From assembly GCA_028287885.1 (NCBI GenBank), contig JAQBOT010000483.1:1-12863 (forward strand): a DNA stretch of 12,863 bases, read 5' to 3'. The stretch is from Pedobacter sp. GTDB lineage: Bacteria > Bacteroidota > Bacteroidia > Sphingobacteriales > Sphingobacteriaceae. The notes beneath the pieces were generated by a model, which had not been told where the DNA came from, did no database searches, and saw only the letters and a program-made list of their open reading frames with translations. This document shows, one piece after another, positions 1 to 6,182 of this stretch; within the stretch, counting starts at the first letter, position 1; each line of letters begins with the position of its first letter. The position numbers and the translations under genes were made by a program.

Positions 1-777
1 AAAAATCTCTTTTTCAAAGTTGGTTACGACCTGAAAGGCCAGTTCATTCTTGAATGTCTTACCAATAGGGACACCGAAATTGTTTATGTTGTTGTGGTAA
101 ATCGTGGTATCCAGAACAAAGGTTTGCCGCGCGGTACCGGTACCTATCCTCGTGGAAAAGTATTTGCTTGGCCTATATTCAAAACCTAGAGATTCAGTTA
201 GGTAACCCGGAGACATAAATTTAGAGATCAATGTTTGATGCTCCTGATTTACGGAATCCATAGAATAGGCATAACCATTATCAAATTGAGATTCAAAGTT
301 TAATGATCCAAAAAAGTACCAGTTTTTAGACAATTGAAGCGCGGCTTTATTATCCCAAAAGACCCTGTCTACCGTTTTCTTTTCCAGCTGATTCTTGTTT
401 TTCACCTTGCCATAGTTTAGAATCACCTCAGAGACATAACTGAAACTTTCTTTTGAATACTCTGCTTTGTAATTGATCAAACCGGTAAGTGCAAGTGAAT
501 TCACCCCCCCACCGTTCCAGTTGTTGCTAAATGCAGCCTGATTCAGGCTTAGTCCCATGGCAGTTTTTGTCTTCCAGTAATTTATCTTTACGTCGATAAT
601 GGCAGGCTTGATGACCACAGGCGTAAATTCAAGCGTGCCGGTCCGGGTTGGAAGTGGACTTCGTTTAAGTTTGATGTTAAGGCCTTCTGTGCGAATCGGG
701 ACCGTATCTACTTCTTGAGCTTTGAGACTTGTAAAACCTATAAAAAAGAATAATAAACCTATGTAGAAAACCTTCAT
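1..777 (-). CDS. DUF3078 family protein, partial (C-terminus beyond left edge)
   Basis: An open reading frame of 259 codons runs from an ATG at 777 on the minus strand to the window edge without a stop, so the C-terminus is missing. The first 21 residues (MKVFYIGLLFFFIGFTSLKA, then Q) form a signal peptide, so the product is exported. Around residues 65-90 lies a stretch with YWKTKTAMGLSLNQAAFSNN followed by WNGGG, which I recognise as the hallmark of DUF3078, a Bacteroidota family of unknown function. The remaining part has alternating aromatic/polar segments (for example NWYFFGSLNFESQFDNGY) that suggest beta strands, perhaps an outer-membrane barrel; this is inference. It lies 54 nt downstream of the carboxypeptidase-regulatory-like gene in the same direction and may be the end of that transcript. 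No biochemical role can be assigned. Confidence 0.85.
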   Translation of the reverse strand, partial: MKVFYIGLLFFFIGFTSLKAQEVDTVPIRTEGLNIKLKRSPLPTRTGTLEFTPVVIKPAIIDVKINYWKTKTAMGLSLNQAAFSNNWNGGGVNSLALTGLINYKAEYSKESFSYVSEVILNYGKVKNKNQLEKKTVDRVFWDNKAALQLSKNWYFFGSLNFESQFDNGYAYSMDSVNQEHQTLISKFMSPGYLTESLGFEYRPSKYFSTRIGTGTARQTFVLDTTIYHNNINNFGVPIGKTFKNELAFQVVTNFEKEIF

Positions 778-831
778 TGTTACAAAGAAAATGAAAAATG
801 CGAGGTATTAAAACTTATACCATATAAAATT

Positions 832-1584
832 TTAAAGCTTATCTATCGTAATCTTAGGCAAAGGAGCTAGCCGCAATGCTTTTGGATTTCGTTTATAGGC
901 CGTGTAGCTGTTTCTAAGATAGATAATGAAGGCATAGTCAGACGCCATCAGTACAAAGTCGTAACTAGGTCTGTATTGTTGCATGAAGTCCTGCAGCTCA
1001 AAGCCACCTATCCCCAGAACTTCTTTCACATATTCTGGCCTGAATTTGAAATCAATAATCTGCTCCTTATAGTCCTTTTCTAAAATAGACTGTAGGTGCC
1101 GGGCATTTTTGCCTTTCCTGCTCAATAAATTATAGATCGCGTCAATACCCAAACCTGCACCAGACTGCCCAATGTTAAGCAGGTCTTTGGAACTGCCACG
1201 GTCTGTGGCATACTTATATTCTTTACGCGTCCTTTCGTACTTTTCCCTCGGCGTTAAGGAGGAGCCGATAATTGCCACTTCTTTCAGGCGGATAGAAAGG
1301 AGTTTCAGCTGGAAAAATATAGTACTCTGACCCTTGTACACCAGTGTGTCTACTGCATAGCCTTGAAGGGCAGCAAACAGCGTATCTCCGACCATTGCCT
1401 GGGTAGAAAATTCACCTTTGGTATTATTGTAAAATCCCTCATCACTGTGCGAATTGTAAACATAGACCTTAGCGAGTCGTTGCTTCGTATCCTGATCTAC
1501 AACAAACCCCTGTACTGGCTTTTGTTGAGCAGAAATTTTAGTTGCACAAATAATTAAGAGGAATAGAAAACAGGGAAACTTCAT
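832..1584 (-). CDS. Secreted carboxypeptidase-regulatory-like domain protein
   Basis: A 250-residue secreted protein. The frame also permits a TTG start at 1587, but the ATG at 1584 directly precedes a clean signal peptide (MKFPCFLFLLIICATKISA, cleavage before QQKP), so I use it. Residues about 22-100 (KPVQGFVVDQDTKQRLAKVY, then the NTKGEFST and GDTLFAALQGYAVDT segments) match the beta-sandwich CarboxypepD_reg-like fold common in Bacteroidota exported proteins, where it usually acts as a structural or binding module. The C-terminal 150 residues are charged and contain no catalytic motif I recognise. It lies 47 nt downstream of the LysM glucosaminidase and 54 nt upstream of the DUF3078 gene, all in the same direction, which suggests a cell-envelope role. 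A TAnnTTTG box (1598-1591) could give it its own promoter. Exact function unknown. Confidence 0.82.
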   Translation of the reverse strand: MKFPCFLFLLIICATKISAQQKPVQGFVVDQDTKQRLAKVYVYNSHSDEGFYNNTKGEFSTQAMVGDTLFAALQGYAVDTLVYKGQSTIFFQLKLLSIRLKEVAIIGSSLTPREKYERTRKEYKYATDRGSSKDLLNIGQSGAGLGIDAIYNLLSRKGKNARHLQSILEKDYKEQIIDFKFRPEYVKEVLGIGGFELQDFMQQYRPSYDFVLMASDYAFIIYLRNSYTAYKRNPKALRLAPLPKITIDKL

Positions 1585-1590
1585 CAATTA

Positions 1591-1598
1591 CAAAGCTA
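1591..1598 (-). promoter_or_regulatory. Candidate Bacteroidota -7 promoter box
   Basis: On the minus strand the bases read TAGCTTTG, an exact match to the Bacteroidota -7 consensus TAnnTTTG. The expected -33 position (19 nt upstream) reads CATG, only two matches to TTTG, so the promoter is half-supported. The box ends only 6 nt before the ATG at 1584, so transcription would begin at or next to the start codon, giving a leaderless or near-leaderless mRNA. A chance match remains possible. Confidence 0.3.
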
Positions 1599-1631
1599 CA
1601 ACATACCGGAAATGCGGCATGTACATTAACA

Positions 1632-2522
1632 TTATTTAACTACTTGCAGCTTTTGGCCAATCTTTATGCCGGCATCTGTCAGGTTGTTAATGCTCTGTAA
1701 TTCTTCAACCGTCAGGTTGTATTTTTTAGCTATGTTAAACAGCGTATCGCCTTTTTCGACGGTATGGAACCTGGTGTCACTTAAGGCGGTCATCGGTGTA
1801 GCATTTGCGGCAGCGACCGCAGAGTCGACCTGACTGCTTGTAATTATTTTCTGTGAGGGCGGAGCCTCCACCGGCGTAAACTTCTTTGCTTCCTGAGGGA
1901 TGTTGGCGTTGATCTGCGTGAATACCCGATCTTCGCGCTGCAGTTTCTGAACTTCAGATTCTGACTGATCATATTGGTACAATTTATACTTTTCAATCAG
2001 GTTGATCAGCATTTCAGGATACTTGGGGTTGGTTGCATACCCGGCTTGTTTCAAGCCATATGCCCAGTTCTTGTAGTCATTTTTATCCAGCTCAAATAGT
2101 CCGCTGTAACGCTTACGTTTTAAAAATTCCGAATGGTCCTTATAAGATTCACGTGCATCTGCATACACGCGGAAGCAATCATTCCGCTTATCATCATCTT
2201 TGTAATAGCCCTTACCTTTCCAATCGGAGGTAACTTTAACACCAAAATGGTTGTTTGCATATTTTGCCAGACCACTATTTCCGCTTCCAGATTCTATAAG
2301 GCCTTGAGCCAAGGTAATACTTGCCGGAATACCGTTGTGGTTCATCTCTTCGATAGCCACATCTTTGAACTTGTCTATGTAAGAAAGGGAAGTATAATTG
2401 GTGAAGTCAGGCTTTCCTTTTGTGGCAGTCTTTTCTATTTTTCGATTGTTGCGGCTGTATTGTCGCGACTTACAAGCGCTTAATACCACCAATGCCATTA
2501 AAAAGAGTATGCGATATTTCAT
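1632..2522 (-). CDS. Lipoprotein glucosaminidase (GH73-type) with C-terminal LysM
   Basis: A 296-residue predicted peptidoglycan hydrolase. A lipoprotein signal ends in the lipobox LSAC (Cys17), so it should be lipid-anchored in the envelope. Residues about 45-190 form a glucosaminidase (FlgJ/Auto, GH73-like) domain: IPASITLAQGLIESGSG places the likely catalytic Glu at 77, followed by the ANNHFGVK motif and the later YATNPKYPEMLINLIEKY segment. Residues 252-296 are a LysM peptidoglycan-binding repeat (HTVEKGDTLFNIAKKYNLTV...). The family cleaves N-acetylglucosaminyl-beta-1,4-muramic acid bonds of the glycan strand. Its ATG overlaps the stop of the upstream paralogue by one base (TAATG on the minus strand), implying translational coupling. 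Compared with that paralogue it has an extra GKGYYKDDDKRNDCFRVY-type insertion in the domain as well as the LysM tail. Confidence 0.93.
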   Translation of the reverse strand: MKYRILFLMALVVLSACKSRQYSRNNRKIEKTATKGKPDFTNYTSLSYIDKFKDVAIEEMNHNGIPASITLAQGLIESGSGNSGLAKYANNHFGVKVTSDWKGKGYYKDDDKRNDCFRVYADARESYKDHSEFLKRKRYSGLFELDKNDYKNWAYGLKQAGYATNPKYPEMLINLIEKYKLYQYDQSESEVQKLQREDRVFTQINANIPQEAKKFTPVEAPPSQKIITSSQVDSAVAAANATPMTALSDTRFHTVEKGDTLFNIAKKYNLTVEELQSINNLTDAGIKIGQKLQVVK

Positions 2523-3085
2523 TAAAGGATGTCTTTTTTTAATGTAATTGGTTTCTCTTTCCTTGCTATAACGCGGGCTACGGGAATCTGCTCTAGCTTC
2601 GAGGGCGGAAGGTCATCATACTTAAACAGTTCATACTTTTTGATTAAACCAATGACCTGAGAAGCCCAGGTTTTGCTGTGCGCATAACCGCCTTTTTGTA
2701 TCCCTTTGGCCCAATGCATGTAGTCTTTTTTATCGTATTTATCGAAAAGCTTTTGAAATGCAGCCCGTTTATGCATAAACGTTATGAAGTGTAGGTAGGA
2801 ATCTTCAACACTTTCATAATCTTTATAGGAGGATTTTATCTGCGAATTGTTGTTTGCGCCTTTTACACCGAAATGGTTGTTCATGTAACGGGCAATTTTA
2901 CTGGTTCCTGAGGCCGACTCATGGATCGCGATACCAAGGATTACACTCGCAGGAATGTTGTTTTCCCTCATAAGTTCCTGCGCTAAGGGCAAGTTTTCCG
3001 CAATGTATTCTCTCGTTGTTTGTGCGTTTGAGCCCAGGCTTAACATCGTGCTGGCCACGCATAGCAATAATAGTTTTTTTACCAT
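2522..3085 (-). CDS. Secreted glucosaminidase (GH73-type), short paralogue
   Basis: A 187-residue predicted peptidoglycan hydrolase with no LysM. The frame extends upstream to 3115, but the ATG at 3085 starts directly at a classical signal peptide (MVKKLLLLCVASTMLSLGSN, then A|Q) and leaves a one-base gap to the O-methyltransferase stop instead of a 29-base overlap, so I choose it. Residues about 25-160 form the glucosaminidase domain: IPASVILGIAIHESASG with likely catalytic Glu56, then YMNNHFGVKG, DSYLHFITFMHKR, and GGYAHSKTWASQVIGLIKKY. It aligns over this whole domain with the following gene, so the two are a tandem duplication. It lacks the lipobox and LysM and should be periplasmic or exported. 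Expression is presumably coupled to its paralogue through the TAATG overlap. Confidence 0.9.
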   Translation of the reverse strand: MVKKLLLLCVASTMLSLGSNAQTTREYIAENLPLAQELMRENNIPASVILGIAIHESASGTSKIARYMNNHFGVKGANNNSQIKSSYKDYESVEDSYLHFITFMHKRAAFQKLFDKYDKKDYMHWAKGIQKGGYAHSKTWASQVIGLIKKYELFKYDDLPPSKLEQIPVARVIARKEKPITLKKDIL

Positions 3086-3086
3086 A

Positions 3087-3716
3087 TTATTTTTTTCGAA
3101 TGATAAATAACCCATCCCGAACCGGTAATATTAATTTTTCTACCCGGTCATCCGCTGCTACCTTATCATTAAATGTACTAATATTCTTTGTGTCTTTATC
3201 TTGTTGATTGCTAAGAACTTTTCCACTCCATAGCACATTGTCAACAATGATCAATCCGCCAGGCCTAATTTTATCAAAAACCAGGTCGTAGTAAGTTCCA
3301 TTATTTTTCTTATCGGCATCTATAAATACCAGATCAAATGTTTCGTTAAGCTGTTTGATTGTTTCGGTTGCATCACCCAGAACATAGCTGATATGATGGT
3401 TATAAGGAGAATCCGAGAAGTTCTTGCGAACCATGTCTTCGAGCTCAACATTAATATCCAAAGTGTAAAGTTTGCCGTTTTCAACCAATCCTTCGGCAAG
3501 GCAGAGCGTGGCATAACCGGTAAAGGTTCCAATCTCCAGAATTCGGCTCGGCCGGATCATTTTGCTTAGCATACTTAAAACCCGGCCTTGATAATGACCG
3601 GAAAGCATGCGCGGCATAAGGACTTTCAGGTGAGTTTCCCGATCAATCCTTTGAAGCAATTCGCTTTCAGGCTCGCAGTATTTAAGCAATAAATGTTGCA
3701 GGTCTTCTTCGATCAT
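3087..3716 (-). CDS. Class I SAM-dependent O-methyltransferase
   Basis: A 209-residue cytoplasmic methyltransferase of the caffeoyl-CoA/catechol O-methyltransferase type (methyltransferase family 3). SAM-binding motif I is ILEIGTFTGYAT (residues 59-70), the acidic post-motif is LYTLDIN (83-89), and FIDADK (131-136) plus IIVDNVLWSGKV (156-167) carry the acidic and Asn residues that bind the divalent metal in this family. Length is typical (about 210-220). It is encoded 15 nt downstream of ruvX and one nucleotide upstream of the first glucosaminidase. Substrate cannot be deduced; family members methylate catechol-like hydroxyls or, in some cases, wobble uridine derivatives of tRNA (TrmR-type), so a tRNA role is a possible alternative. 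Confidence 0.92.
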   Translation of the reverse strand: MIEEDLQHLLLKYCEPESELLQRIDRETHLKVLMPRMLSGHYQGRVLSMLSKMIRPSRILEIGTFTGYATLCLAEGLVENGKLYTLDINVELEDMVRKNFSDSPYNHHISYVLGDATETIKQLNETFDLVFIDADKKNNGTYYDLVFDKIRPGGLIIVDNVLWSGKVLSNQQDKDTKNISTFNDKVAADDRVEKLILPVRDGLFIIRKK

Positions 3717-3731
3717 ATGCGTTTCGTAAAG

Positions 3732-4148
3732 TTAATAACGACGACTTTCCATAAAATATTGTAGGATCAGTGTCGCGGCGATGGTATCGACCCGCTCTTT
3801 GTTCTGGCGGTCCATCTTTTTTAAGCCACTTTGCATGATGGCTTGCTGCGCAATTTTTGAGGTAAAACGCTCGTCAATCCAATGCTGCGGAATGTCGGGA
3901 AAGTTCTTTTTTAGTGTTCTTGAAAACCCCACAACATGCTGCGCGGACTCCGATGGAGTTCCGTTCAGTTGTTTAGGGTCTCCAATTACAAAAGCCTCTA
4001 CCTGCTCTCGCAGCAGGTAGTTTTTTAAATATTCGATAATATCTTTTGGATGTATGGTCTCCAGTCCGGTTGCAATAATTTGCAATGGATCCGTAACGGC
4101 AATTCCGATACGTTTGGTTCCATAATCAAAAGCTAATATCCTCGGCAT
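3732..4148 (-). CDS. ruvX: Putative pre-16S rRNA nuclease / Holliday junction resolvase-like RuvX (YqgF)
   Basis: A 138-residue RNase H-fold protein with the complete YqgF/RuvX motif set: AFDYGTKRIGIAVTD (residues 6-20, catalytic Asp8), VIGDPKQLNGTPSE (54-67, equivalent to the GlP.DG..s motif), DERFTS (92-97, catalytic Glu93), and NKERVDTIAATLILQ with catalytic Asp121. Length matches the family (about 135-150). Members are essential in E. coli, where they act in processing the 5' end of 16S rRNA; related proteins have been described as resolvases. The slight departure from the usual GLP to GDP in the second motif is seen in other Bacteroidota homologues as far as I recall. It heads the tight run ruvX, O-methyltransferase, two glucosaminidases, with a -7 promoter box about 40 nt upstream. 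Confidence 0.95.
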   Translation of the reverse strand: MPRILAFDYGTKRIGIAVTDPLQIIATGLETIHPKDIIEYLKNYLLREQVEAFVIGDPKQLNGTPSESAQHVVGFSRTLKKNFPDIPQHWIDERFTSKIAQQAIMQSGLKKMDRQNKERVDTIAATLILQYFMESRRY

Positions 4149-4162
4149 AGGCAGTTTTCTTG

Positions 4163-4207
4163 TTTAATATTCTTGCATTTAAAAAAGCAAAGGTAAAGAA
4201 TATTAAA
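4163..4207. repeat. 12-bp perfect inverted repeat flanking the ruvX promoter box
   Basis: TTTAATATTCTT at 4163-4174 is the exact reverse complement of AAGAATATTAAA at 4196-4207, separated by 21 bases. The spacer contains the TACCTTTG box read on the minus strand. There is no T-tract placed like an intrinsic terminator for the DUF6266 gene upstream, and the arms are almost pure A/T. It could be a weak terminator for DUF6266, a dimeric-regulator site around the ruvX promoter, or a 5' leader structure. Confidence 0.6.
4188..4195 (-). promoter_or_regulatory. Candidate -7 promoter box for the ruvX operon
   Basis: The minus strand reads TACCTTTG (followed by C), an exact match to TAnnTTTG, 39 nt upstream of the ruvX ATG, leaving a leader of about 30 nt. 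No good TTTG is visible at the -33 position (AT-rich AAAAAT there), so only one element is supported. The same TACCTTTG octamer occurs upstream of the histidine kinase operon at 6202. Confidence 0.45.
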
Positions 4208-4218
4208 TAGATGCATTT

Positions 4219-4842
4219 TTAGCCCATGAATTCGCCAAGATAAACACTGTCTGATTGCCTGCTTCGGTCTGCGGCAATAAATGCTGCATACACATGAACG
4301 GCTTTGCCTTTAATCTCACTTGATACGTCAAAAAGCTGGGTGCCTGATTCGCGAAATGCCCCATGGATCTCATAAATTGCTGTCCTGCTTTCGGGATGGT
4401 ATACAAGCACCATAAGTTGGTCTTTACGGTCAGCCAGTTCCGTATATGCGCTTGACCAATTGAATCGAAATGTGAAATTGTCCTCCAATGTTGCAGTTAG
4501 CTGCTCAGGCAATGGCAGATTTCCGGAACTTATTTTTACCATGGCCGGGATGACTTGTCCGTTCTCCATCGCATGTTTAAAGTTGTACGATTTGGCCGCA
4601 TTGTACCCATAGGTAGTCCGCGAGTAACCAGCAAATCCAACCCGCAAAACTTCAAGCAGTGGCTTGAGCCAGGCGTGGCCGATAGCAAATTTATTCCGGT
4701 TCTCCGCCTCTTTTTCGCCCACCGGGCCGCTTCGCGGAGTTCCTCTTCCTTTCATGTAGGGTACACCATTCCGGCTCGATCCAATGACCGGCCCAATTTT
4801 GCCGCTAAAAGCGCCAATAATTCCTTGTAAATATTTTGCCAT
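4219..4842 (-). CDS. DUF6266 family protein, function unknown
   Basis: A 207-residue protein recognised as DUF6266 from its conserved N-terminus: a Gly-rich GIIGAFSGKIGPVIGSS segment (residues 8-24), then NGVPYMKGRGTPRSGP, and the downstream RNKFAIGHAWLKPLL and GYNAAKSYNFKHAM blocks. The C-terminal half looks like a beta-rich sandwich domain (FRFNWSSAY, DQLMVLVYHPES, AVHVYAAFIAADR). There is no signal peptide or membrane segment. The family is mostly known from Bacteroidota, particularly Sphingobacteriaceae, often in several copies per genome; no function is established to my knowledge. It is separated from ruvX by 70 nt containing a promoter box, so it is probably a separate transcript. A 10-bp palindrome abuts its ATG and an 11-bp tandem repeat lies 115 bp upstream. 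The shape of the N-terminus is reminiscent of phage virion-like small proteins, but that is only an impression. Confidence 0.85.
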   Translation of the reverse strand: MAKYLQGIIGAFSGKIGPVIGSSRNGVPYMKGRGTPRSGPVGEKEAENRNKFAIGHAWLKPLLEVLRVGFAGYSRTTYGYNAAKSYNFKHAMENGQVIPAMVKISSGNLPLPEQLTATLEDNFTFRFNWSSAYTELADRKDQLMVLVYHPESRTAIYEIHGAFRESGTQLFDVSSEIKGKAVHVYAAFIAADRSRQSDSVYLGEFMG

Positions 4843-4852
4843 AACAATTGTT
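4843..4852. repeat. 10-bp palindrome at the DUF6266 start
   Basis: AACAATTGTT is a perfect palindrome directly adjoining the DUF6266 ATG (4842). Its core ACAATTGT recurs in the 14-bp palindrome at 5103-5116. It would overlap the ribosome-binding region, so a DNA-binding regulator or start-codon occlusion are both imaginable; chance is also reasonable for so AT-rich a site. Confidence 0.35.
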
Positions 4853-4956
4853 TTTAATGAACAGATAAGATACGAATGATCCGGAGAGTATGCTCATCAA
4901 GACGATAAAGAATTCAGATGAATGACAGTTAACACACACGTGGCAACTGCGGTTCA

Positions 4957-5000
4957 TGTGGGTTTGATGTGCGCTTGATGTGTGTTTGATGTGCGGTAAT
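4957..5000 (+). repeat. 11-bp direct tandem repeat, about 3.4 copies
   Basis: Three consecutive units follow the pattern TGTGNGYTTGA: TGTGGGTTTGA (4957-4967), TGTGCGCTTGA (4968-4978), TGTGTGTTTGA (4979-4989), followed by a partial TGTGCGG (4990-4996). The fixed bases are TGTG, G at position 6, and TTGA. The 11-bp period is close to one helical turn, so each unit faces the same side of the helix, as expected for a cooperative protein-binding array. It is not in-frame with any gene. Confidence 0.75.
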
Positions 5001-5102
5001 CCTGCGCTGTTCTCGAAGTGTCTTGTACTGCTTTTACTTTACACCTGATACTAGGTTTTACTGAATTTGGTTTACATGTTGGTCTTGATTCCCTGATAAC
5101 GC

Positions 5103-5116
5103 TTTACAATTGTAAA
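5103..5116. promoter_or_regulatory. 14-bp palindrome, candidate operator upstream of qorB
   Basis: TTTACAATTGTAAA is a perfect 14-bp palindrome 166 bp upstream of the qorB start. Such a site could bind a dimeric regulator; qorB relatives are often controlled by HxlR/MarR-type redox regulators, but none is encoded in this window, so that link is inference. It shares the ACAATTGT core with the palindrome beside the DUF6266 start. Confidence 0.35.
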
Positions 5117-5161
5117 AGTTACTTTCGAACTAGCTATTGGCGTGTATTGTTAAAGTCTAAT

Positions 5162-5189
5162 TTTGGTTTTTTTCGATCATCATAATTTG
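5162..5189 (+). promoter_or_regulatory. Weak candidate promoter for qorB
   Basis: TTTG at 5162-5165 is followed after 17 bases by TAATTTG (5183-5189), which resembles the Bacteroidota -33/-7 pair but is one base short in the -7 box and has a short spacer. It would leave a leader of about 85-90 nt before the qorB ATG. Confidence 0.25.
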
Positions 5190-5282
5190 ATATATTACAG
5201 CTACGTGTATGGCAATTAGGTAGCTCTTCACGAAGCCACTGAGAATCAAAAATTTGTTTTTAAATCATCTAAAAATCTTCAA

Positions 5283-6137
5283 ATGAAAATAGCAATCACA
5301 GGCGCTACTGGCCAACTTGGTCGGCTGGTCGTTACCAGATTAAAAGATAAAATTCCAGCTGAAAACGTTATTGCGCTTGCACGCTCCGTACAAAAAGCTG
5401 CTGAGCTGGGCGTAGAAGTTAGAGAGGCAGACTATACCGATCCTGCAAGTCTAGAGCGAGCTCTTACCGGCATAGACACGCTATTACTGATTTCTTCAAA
5501 CGAAGTAGGGCAACGTGCCGTACAGCATATCAATGTGATAGAAGCGGCTAAAAAAGCTGGTGTAAAATGGATTGTATATACAAGTTTGCTGCATGCAGAT
5601 ACCTCTTCACTAAGCTTGGCTGACGAGCATCTTGCCACGGAAGTAGCTTTGAAAAGATCAGGTATTCCATACACAATCCTGCGAAATGGCTGGTACACGG
5701 AAAATTATACCGCTTCGATCGCTGCGGCTATTGGTGGTGGTGCATTCATTGGCTGTGCAGGCGCCGGGAGAATAGCTTCTGCAGCACGGCTTGACTTTGC
5801 GGATGCTGCAGTTGCAGTTTTAACATCTGAAGGTCAGCAGGGTAAGATCTATGAATTGGCAGGAGATGACTTTTATACACTCAGCGATTTGGCGGCTGAA
5901 ATTTCGCGTCAAACAGGAAAGACCATTCCATATAAGAACTTGTCGGAAGCTGAGTATGCAGGTGTATTGGCAAGTTTCGGGTTGCCCGACTGGCTTACCA
6001 AGGCGATCGCCGGCTGGGATACCTCAGCAGCTGAGGGTGCCTTGTTTGATGATTCTCGCGAACTATCTAAGCTTATTGGAAGGCCAACAACGCCCCTTGC
6101 AACCGTTGTTGCAGAAGAATTAAAGGAGAAAAAGTAG
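5283..6137 (+). CDS. qorB: NAD(P)H:quinone oxidoreductase, QorB type (NmrA-like atypical SDR)
   Basis: A 284-residue cytoplasmic Rossmann-fold enzyme, predicted to use NAD(P)H to reduce quinones and detoxify electrophilic compounds (EC 1.6.5.2 in the E. coli homologue). The nucleotide-binding loop is ITGATGQLG (residues 5-13). From memory it matches E. coli QorB (YtfG) closely along its length, including LLLISSNEVGQRAVQH, the YTSLLHADTS block, LADEHLATE, ILRNGWYTENYTAS, KIYELAGD and LFDDSRELSKLIG.PTT; QorB is 286 residues. It lacks the Tyr-x3-Lys catalytic pair of classical SDRs, as expected for this branch. It stands alone: divergent from DUF6266, and separated from the kinase operon by a gap holding an 11-bp stem and a new promoter. 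The ATG at 5283 is preceded by A/T-rich sequence without a Shine-Dalgarno, usual for the phylum. Confidence 0.95.
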   Translation: MKIAITGATGQLGRLVVTRLKDKIPAENVIALARSVQKAAELGVEVREADYTDPASLERALTGIDTLLLISSNEVGQRAVQHINVIEAAKKAGVKWIVYTSLLHADTSSLSLADEHLATEVALKRSGIPYTILRNGWYTENYTASIAAAIGGGAFIGCAGAGRIASAARLDFADAAVAVLTSEGQQGKIYELAGDDFYTLSDLAAEISRQTGKTIPYKNLSEAEYAGVLASFGLPDWLTKAIAGWDTSAAEGALFDDSRELSKLIGRPTTPLATVVAEELKEKK

Positions 6138-6182
6138 CATACGGTTTTTAGCCTTGGTTGCACTTAAAGTTGAAATCGTATG
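6138..6182 (+). terminator. Imperfect stem after qorB, possible terminator or control structure
   Basis: CATACG at 6138-6143 pairs with CGTATG at 6177-6182, and the stem continues inward through G6144-U6176, U6145-A6175, U6146-A6174, U6147-A6173 and U6148-G6172, about 11 pairs with two G-U, around a 23-nt loop that contains ACTTAAAGT. It begins immediately after the qorB stop. There is no T-run right after it, so it is a poor intrinsic terminator by E. coli rules; its right arm overlaps the -33 region of the next promoter. Confidence 0.35.

Larger units (their letters stand above)
4843..5282. other. 440-bp divergent intergenic region between DUF6266 gene and qorB
   Basis: No credible gene was found on either strand. 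The region holds an 11-bp tandem repeat (4957-5000), two palindromes with a common ACAATTGT core (4843-4852 and 5103-5116), three occurrences of TTTACA (about 5038, 5081, 5103), and a degenerate promoter in front of qorB. It must contain the control signals for both divergent genes. At 440 bp it is much larger than the other gaps here, which range from 1 to 164 bp. Confidence 0.7.

Noticed and set aside
801..823. GGTAT/ATACC short inverted repeat between the carboxypeptidase-regulatory-like and DUF3078 genes
   Set aside because: Only five pairs, AT-rich, no T-run; too weak to call a terminator or operator.
2133..2483. 116-codon plus-strand ORF antisense to the LysM glucosaminidase
   Set aside because: The opposite strand encodes a complete lipoprotein glucosaminidase with catalytic and LysM motifs; the antisense translation resembles nothing known.
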